Source of the DNA: Gammaproteobacteria bacterium
GTDB taxonomy: Bacteria; Pseudomonadota; Gammaproteobacteria; Pseudomonadales; Pseudohongiellaceae
Direction of reading: 5' to 3'
Length of the DNA stretch: 64,000 nucleotides
NCBI GenBank assembly: GCA_024639905.1
Contig: JAHEGE010000002.1
Span: 134,580-198,579 of the forward strand
The notes beneath the pieces are model-generated. The model saw only the letters and a list, made by a program, of their open reading frames with translations. It was not told where the DNA came from and ran no database searches. Below, piece by piece: positions 59,814 through 64,000 of this stretch (within the stretch, counting starts at the first letter, position 1; the number at the start of each line of letters is the position of its first letter). A program made the position numbers and the translations under genes.

Positions 59814-60458
59814 GTGGCGCAGACATGGATTAAGCTTTGTGGCCTAAAGCGCGCGGAAGAGTTTAATGCGGCTAAAACGCTTGGCATCGACGCTGTTGGC
59901 GTCGTGTTTTACCCGCCGAGTAGTCGCGCAATCACGGTCGAAGAGTTAGAAGGCCTGGTTCCCAGTGACATGGGAGAGACGCAGGTGGTTGGGCTGTTCG
60001 TAAACCCTAGCCGCGCGCAGGTCGACGCAGCGCTGGCGAGTAGGCATATCACTATGCTGCAATTTCACGGACAAGAATCGGAAGCGTTTTGCGCCAGTTT
60101 CGGCGTACCTTATTTGAAGGCCATCGGTATCCCGGACGGCACCGATGCCGCGCCAATCGATATCGAGGCGCAGTTTGATCACTATGCCAGTGCTCGGCTT
60201 ATCCTTCTCGACGCCTTCGACGCGCGTGAGCACGGTGGCACTGGCCGACGCTTCGACTGGACGCAGGCGGCGGCCTTATCGGACAGCGCCAAACGCCGGC
60301 TTGTTCTCGCCGGCGGCTTAACACCGGATAACGTCTCCGACGCGATCCATCGAGTACAGCCCTTCGGGGTCGACGTCAGCTCGGGCATCGAGGGAGAGAA
60401 GGGCGTTAAAGACATCGAATTAATGCATCGTTTTACGCAAGGAGTACGAAGTGCCTGA
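59814..60458 (+). CDS. trpF: Phosphoribosylanthranilate isomerase
   Basis: This 214-residue TIM barrel catalyses the third step of tryptophan synthesis. Motifs are [11 protein letters not shown] with the catalytic Cys, [18 protein letters not shown] (catalytic Asp region) and [15 protein letters not shown] at the phosphate site. The start is GTG, 3 bases after the truA stop. It overlaps trpB by 8 bases. As in pseudomonads it is a separate gene, not fused to trpC. Confidence 0.95.
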   Translation: MAQTWIKLCGLKRAEEFNAAKTLGIDAVGVVFYPPSSRAITVEELEGLVPSDMGETQVVGLFVNPSRAQVDAALASRHITMLQFHGQESEAFCASFGVPYLKAIGIPDGTDAAPIDIEAQFDHYASARLILLDAFDAREHGGTGRRFDWTQAAALSDSAKRRLVLAGGLTPDNVSDAIHRVQPFGVDVSSGIEGEKGVKDIELMHRFTQGVRSA

Positions 60459-61671
60459 TACACAACAGCAATCGGTAGGTTTTGCGGGTCCTGATAGGCT
60501 CGGTCATTTTGGGCCCTACGGCGGCACGTTCGTGGGAGAGACCTTGGTCGCAGCGGTAGAAGAACTCGCGGCGGTCTACGAGGAGGTCTCCAAAGACCCT
60601 GAGTTCTGGGCCGAGTATGACCATGATTTAAAATACTATGTTGGCAGGCCTTCGCCTCTCTATCTCGCAGAGCGGTTAACTGCAAAGGCGGGTGGTGCAA
60701 AGATTTATCTTAAGCGCGAAGACCTCAATCACACCGGCGCGCATAAGGTTAATAATACGATCGGCCAGGCGCTTCTTGCCAAGCGCATGGGCAAGACCCG
60801 CATCATTGCTGAGACCGGTGCAGGCCAGCATGGCGTGGCAAGCGCTACGGTAGCGGCACGACTCGGCCTCGAGTGCTTCGTGTATATGGGGGCAGAAGAC
60901 ATCCAGAGGCAGGCGCCGAATGTGTACCGCATGAAATTGCTGGGCGCGACGGTCGTCAGCGTAGAGTCGGGTTCACGCACCTTAAAGGATGCAATGAACG
61001 AGGCGCTGCGAGATTGGGCGACGAATGTTGACTCGACGTACTACATTATCGGCACCGTTGCAGGACCACATCCCTATCCGCAACTCGTGCGAGATTTTCA
61101 ATGCATCATTGGCAGAGAGACTCGGGAGCAATCGCTGGAACAGCTAGACCAACTTCCGGATGCGCTAGTCGCCTGTGTAGGCGGTGGCTCCAATGCCATC
61201 GGTCTTTTTCACCCCTTCCTTAACGACACAAGCGTCGCGATGTATGGCGTCGAGGCGGGCGGCGATGGGATCGAGACAGGCCGTCACGCGGCTCCCTTGA
61301 GTTCAGGTGTGCCAGGCGTACTGCATGGTAACCGCACCTATTTGATGACCGATGCGGGCGGGCAAATCATGGAGACTCACTCCGTGTCGGCGGGGCTAGA
61401 CTATCCCGGCGTCGGTCCTGAGCATGCCTGGTTGAAAGACCTGAAAAGGGTCAACTATGTCGCTGCTACAGATGCCGAGGCCATGCAGGCATTCCACCAA
61501 CTGACGCGCTTAGAGGGTATAATTCCGGCGCTCGAATCAGCCCATGCCGTGGCCTATGCGATGAAACTCGCGGCTACGATGGCACCAGAGCAGTCGATTG
61601 TGATTAACCTCTCGGGCCGCGGCGATAAGGACATTCAAACCGTAGCCAAGCTCGAAGGGCTAACGCTTTAG
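60451..61671 (+). CDS. trpB: Tryptophan synthase beta subunit
   Basis: This 406-residue PLP enzyme joins indole and serine to tryptophan. It has [26 protein letters not shown] with PLP-binding Lys99, [11 protein letters not shown], and [10 protein letters not shown] for the phosphate. The start is GTG with AAGGAG 6 bases upstream. There are 69 bases before trpA, in which I see no attenuator. Confidence 0.97.
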   Translation: MPDTQQQSVGFAGPDRLGHFGPYGGTFVGETLVAAVEELAAVYEEVSKDPEFWAEYDHDLKYYVGRPSPLYLAERLTAKAGGAKIYLKREDLNHTGAHKVNNTIGQALLAKRMGKTRIIAETGAGQHGVASATVAARLGLECFVYMGAEDIQRQAPNVYRMKLLGATVVSVESGSRTLKDAMNEALRDWATNVDSTYYIIGTVAGPHPYPQLVRDFQCIIGRETREQSLEQLDQLPDALVACVGGGSNAIGLFHPFLNDTSVAMYGVEAGGDGIETGRHAAPLSSGVPGVLHGNRTYLMTDAGGQIMETHSVSAGLDYPGVGPEHAWLKDLKRVNYVAATDAEAMQAFHQLTRLEGIIPALESAHAVAYAMKLAATMAPEQSIVINLSGRGDKDIQTVAKLEGLTL

Positions 61672-61740
61672 GTTTGCAAGGTCAGGAGACTGACCGCTTT
61701 ACCGCGGCGTCAGCGATCAGCATAGCGAGAACACAGAATT

Positions 61741-62556
61741 ATGAGTCGAATTAGTGAAGTCAGCAGCACCGCTGCGCAGCAGGGACGCAAGCTACTTATT
61801 CCCTATCTCGTCGCCGGCGACCCCGATCTCGAGACGACGCTTAAGTTAATGCATCAACTCGTCGACGATGGTGCCGACATTATCGAGCTAGGCGTTCCGT
61901 TTAGCGATCCTAGTTCCGATGGCCCTGTCATTCAAAAGGGTGTCGAAAGGGCGCTGTCACGGGGGACGACGCTGGTAGAGGTATTGGCGCTTGTCGCTGA
62001 TTTCCGTACCACCAATAAGCACACGGCGATTGTTTTGATGGGATACCTTAATCCCGTCGAACGGATGGGGTATGCGCATTTTGTCGAGGGCGCGAGCAGC
62101 GCGGGTGTGGATGGCGTTCTTATCGTCGATCTCCCGCCCAGCGAGGCATCCGCTATTAAGCCCTTAATGGACACTAAGGGAATAGACACGATCTTCCTCG
62201 TCGCACCAACCACAACCGACGCGAGGGCGGCCCAGATCGCCGCTAACTGCACGGGCTACCTTTACTATGTATCACTGAAGGGCGTGACCGGCGCTGCGCT
62301 CATCGATACCGAATCGGTTAGGCAGAGCATAGAGAAGCTGCGAAGGCTGAGCGACCTGCCTATCGTCATCGGCTTCGGCATTAAAGATGCCGCTAGCGCG
62401 AAGGCCATGGGATCGATCGCGGACGGTGTTATCATCGGTAGTGCCTTGGTTGAGAAGATCGCCGAGTTGAACGGCGAGACACCACACACAGTAGAGCGAC
62501 TTCGCGCTGTCAGCGAGGTCATTCGCCTAGCCCGCGGCGCGCTCGACGAGCGCTGA
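61741..62556 (+). CDS. trpA: Tryptophan synthase alpha subunit
   Basis: This 271-residue TIM barrel cleaves indole-3-glycerol phosphate. Catalytic Glu49 lies in IIELGVPFSDP and Asp60 in SSDGPVIQ. GYLNP, YYVSLKGVTGA and GFGIKDAASA complete the active site. The usual ADGP motif reads SSDGP here, a mild variant. It works with TrpB, encoded just upstream. Confidence 0.96.
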   Translation: MSRISEVSSTAAQQGRKLLIPYLVAGDPDLETTLKLMHQLVDDGADIIELGVPFSDPSSDGPVIQKGVERALSRGTTLVEVLALVADFRTTNKHTAIVLMGYLNPVERMGYAHFVEGASSAGVDGVLIVDLPPSEASAIKPLMDTKGIDTIFLVAPTTTDARAAQIAANCTGYLYYVSLKGVTGAALIDTESVRQSIEKLRRLSDLPIVIGFGIKDAASAKAMGSIADGVIIGSALVEKIAELNGETPHTVERLRAVSEVIRLARGALDER

Positions 62557-62573
62557 TTCGCGTCAGTTTTTTT
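62556..62573 (+). terminator. Weak hairpin and T run after trpA
   Basis: CTGA near the trpA stop can pair with TCAG (62563-62566 region), followed by seven T. The stem is short. It could partly end the trp transcript before accD. Confidence 0.3.
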
Positions 62574-62597
62574 GGCTTGGCGGCTTGGCGGCTTGGC
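62574..62597. repeat. Triple 8-bp tandem repeat
   Basis: GGCTTGGC occurs three times in perfect tandem, 25 bases before the accD start. Copy number may change by slippage. It lies between the weak trpA hairpin and the accD ribosome site. Confidence 0.8.
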
Positions 62598-62621
62598 AGG
62601 GAATAAATTAGGGACGAAGAC

Positions 62622-63563
62622 ATGAGTTGGATAGACAAAATACTCCCCTCGATTGCGAACGGAACGCGAGAGGCTAAGAAAAGCGGGGTGCCGGAAGGTG
62701 TCTGGAAGAAATGCCCGCGCTGCGACGCGATGCTCTATGAAAAGTCGCTAAGCGATAATGCCGACGTGTGTCCGAAGTGTGATCATCATCTGCGTATTAC
62801 TGCACGCAGGCGGCTCGATCTATTCCTCGATGCGGGCAGCCAACAGGAATTGTTTGCCGATCTAGCTCCCGTCGACCTGCTCAAGTTTAAAGACCTTAAG
62901 CGTTACAAAGACCGGCTTAGTGCAGCGCAGAAGAGCACGGGCGAGAAAGACGCCCTAATCGCGGTGAGCGGCAACTTGAAAGGGCAGCCGCTTATCGCTG
63001 TGGCCTTCGAATTCAACTTCATCGGCGGTTCAATGGGGGCGGTCGTTGGCGAGAAGTTCGTGCAAGCGGTGAATACCTGCATAGAGAAACGCCTGCCGCT
63101 TGTTTGTTTTTCCACCAGTGGTGGCGCGCGCATGCAGGAGGCATTGATCTCCCTAATGCAGATGGCGAAGACGGCTGCGGCGCTTGAGAAACTCAAAGCG
63201 GAAGGCTTGCCCTATATTTCTATCCTCGTAGATCCCGTTTATGGCGGCGTATCAGCGAGTTTGGCGATGCTGGGCGATATTAATATCGCCGAGCCCAACG
63301 CGCTCGTCGGATTCACAGGTCCCGACGTTATCCGTCAGACCGTGCGCGTGAAGCTGCCCGAAGGCTTCCAGCGTAGCGAGTTTCTGCTCGAGCACGGTGC
63401 GATCGATATGATTGTTCCGCGCGGTCAGCTGCCAGAAAAAGTCGCCTCGTTACTCGATAAACTCATGCATTCCGAACGCCCCACGGCCGTCGTTTCCGAG
63501 ACTGTCGACGCAGGAGACACCGCTCAATCCGACCAGTCGGACCAGCCCGAGCAGGAGGCCTAA
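62622..63563 (+). CDS. accD: Acetyl-CoA carboxylase carboxyltransferase beta subunit
   Basis: This 313-residue subunit carries a zinc ribbon (CPRCDAMLY and CPKCDHHL) and the carboxyltransferase core ([48 protein letters not shown]). With AccA it moves the carboxyl group from biotin to acetyl-CoA in fatty acid synthesis. The C-terminus has a short Asp/Gln/Glu-rich tail. The trpA-accD-folC order is a common gammaproteobacterial arrangement. Confidence 0.96.
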   Translation: MSWIDKILPSIANGTREAKKSGVPEGVWKKCPRCDAMLYEKSLSDNADVCPKCDHHLRITARRRLDLFLDAGSQQELFADLAPVDLLKFKDLKRYKDRLSAAQKSTGEKDALIAVSGNLKGQPLIAVAFEFNFIGGSMGAVVGEKFVQAVNTCIEKRLPLVCFSTSGGARMQEALISLMQMAKTAAALEKLKAEGLPYISILVDPVYGGVSASLAMLGDINIAEPNALVGFTGPDVIRQTVRVKLPEGFQRSEFLLEHGAIDMIVPRGQLPEKVASLLDKLMHSERPTAVVSETVDAGDTAQSDQSDQPEQEA

Positions 63564-63570
63564 AGTCAGC

Positions 63571-64000
63571 GTGAGCGACCCAGGCATCGCTGTAGACCAG
63601 CAAGCGCCGCCAACCAGCGCGGGCCTCGATCCTTGGCTCGACTATATCGCCAGGATCCATCCGCGCGAAATAGAGATGGGGCTCGGTCGTGTTGGGCGCG
63701 TGGCGAGCCGACTCGCTCTTGCAAAGCCCGCAACCACTGTGATTACGGTGGCTGGCACTAACGGCAAGGGCTCGACGGTTAAGACGCTCGAGGCGATGCT
63801 CGAAGCCGCAGGTTTCTCAACAGGCGCTTATACGTCGCCGCATATTCTGCGTTTTAACGAGCGCATCCGACTGCGGGCTGAGGATGCCTCAGACGCTCAG
63901 ATCGTCGCGTCTTTCGCCCGTATCGAGGCTGCGCGTGGCGCAGATTCCCTCAGCTACTTCGAATTCACCACGCTTGCTGCACTGCTCTTGTTCGCGGACT
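63571..64000 (+). CDS. folC: Folylpolyglutamate/dihydrofolate synthase (partial)
   Basis: This frame runs off the window end after 143 codons. It starts at GTG 7 bases after the accD stop, with AGGAGG upstream. LDYIARIHPREIEMGLGRV, the P-loop VAGTNGKGSTVKTLE and YTSPHILRFNERIR are hallmarks of FolC. The enzyme adds glutamates to folates and makes dihydrofolate from dihydropteroate. Only the N-terminal ATP-binding part is visible. Confidence 0.95.
   Translation, partial: MSDPGIAVDQQAPPTSAGLDPWLDYIARIHPREIEMGLGRVGRVASRLALAKPATTVITVAGTNGKGSTVKTLEAMLEAAGFSTGAYTSPHILRFNERIRLRAEDASDAQIVASFARIEAARGADSLSYFEFTTLAALLLFAD

Noticed and set aside
1-64000. CRISPR arrays, rRNA or tRNA genes, insertion sequences
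   Set aside because: I read the intergenic regions on both strands and saw no regular spacer array, no tRNA cloverleaf with its conserved T-arm and no transposase; a tRNAscan or ISfinder run could still find something short.

Overview
This window looks like chromosomal DNA of a marine gammaproteobacterium, probably in the Cellvibrionales/Halieaceae-Pseudomonadales area. That placement is inferred from gene content and order: mfd-csiV, a complete nqrABCDEF-apbE-nqrM-sthA block, a 13-gene nuo operon with fused nuoCD, and the leuC-leuD-asd-fimV-truA-trpF-trpB-trpA-accD-folC string. No rRNA, tRNA or CRISPR array was seen. Many genes start with GTG or TTG, and many neighbours overlap by 1 to 8 bases, as in compact operons.

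Region 1 (about 1-6,850) is accessory and looks more AT-rich than the rest. All its supported genes are on the minus strand. It has a small helix-turn-helix protein, a 5'-truncated gene with single-subunit-polymerase-like motifs, a MerC-like membrane protein behind a Tat-exported protein of the linalool dehydratase/isomerase type, a predicted outer-membrane barrel, a secreted alpha/beta hydrolase and a GFA-family zinc protein. The last two genes are bracketed by two direct copies of an 85-bp repeat. The region reads as a patchwork of acquired genes.

Region 2 (about 7,000-11,540) is a three-gene operon shaped like a type I secretion or tripartite export system: an ABC permease-ATPase fusion, an HlyD-type adaptor and a TolC-type outer-membrane channel. 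The ATPase domain has lost its Walker A, signature, Walker B and H-loop residues, so it is probably not a working ATPase. This is the most unusual gene set in the window.

Region 3 (11,600-22,630) is housekeeping: a 2-oxoglutarate/Fe(II)-type oxygenase, the run htpX-udk-nupC (membrane protease, uridine kinase, nucleoside uptake), a YjdM/PhnA zinc-ribbon protein, a methylthioinosine-type phosphorylase, mfd with csiV, and a long-form GAPDH.

Region 4 (22,870-47,890) is respiratory. It encodes the sodium-pumping NADH:quinone oxidoreductase Nqr with its flavin-inserting enzyme ApbE and maturation factor NqrM, the soluble transhydrogenase SthA, a CBS-domain protein, and then the proton-pumping complex I NuoA-N. 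A long structured leader with a perfect CRP-type palindrome precedes nuoA.

Region 5 (48,000-64,000) holds gpsA, a DUF4389 membrane protein, sixA, an OmpA-like lipo-/periplasmic protein, folE, prmB and aroC. The leucine, lysine/threonine (asd) and tryptophan genes follow, with fimV and truA inserted, then accD and a folC that runs off the window end.
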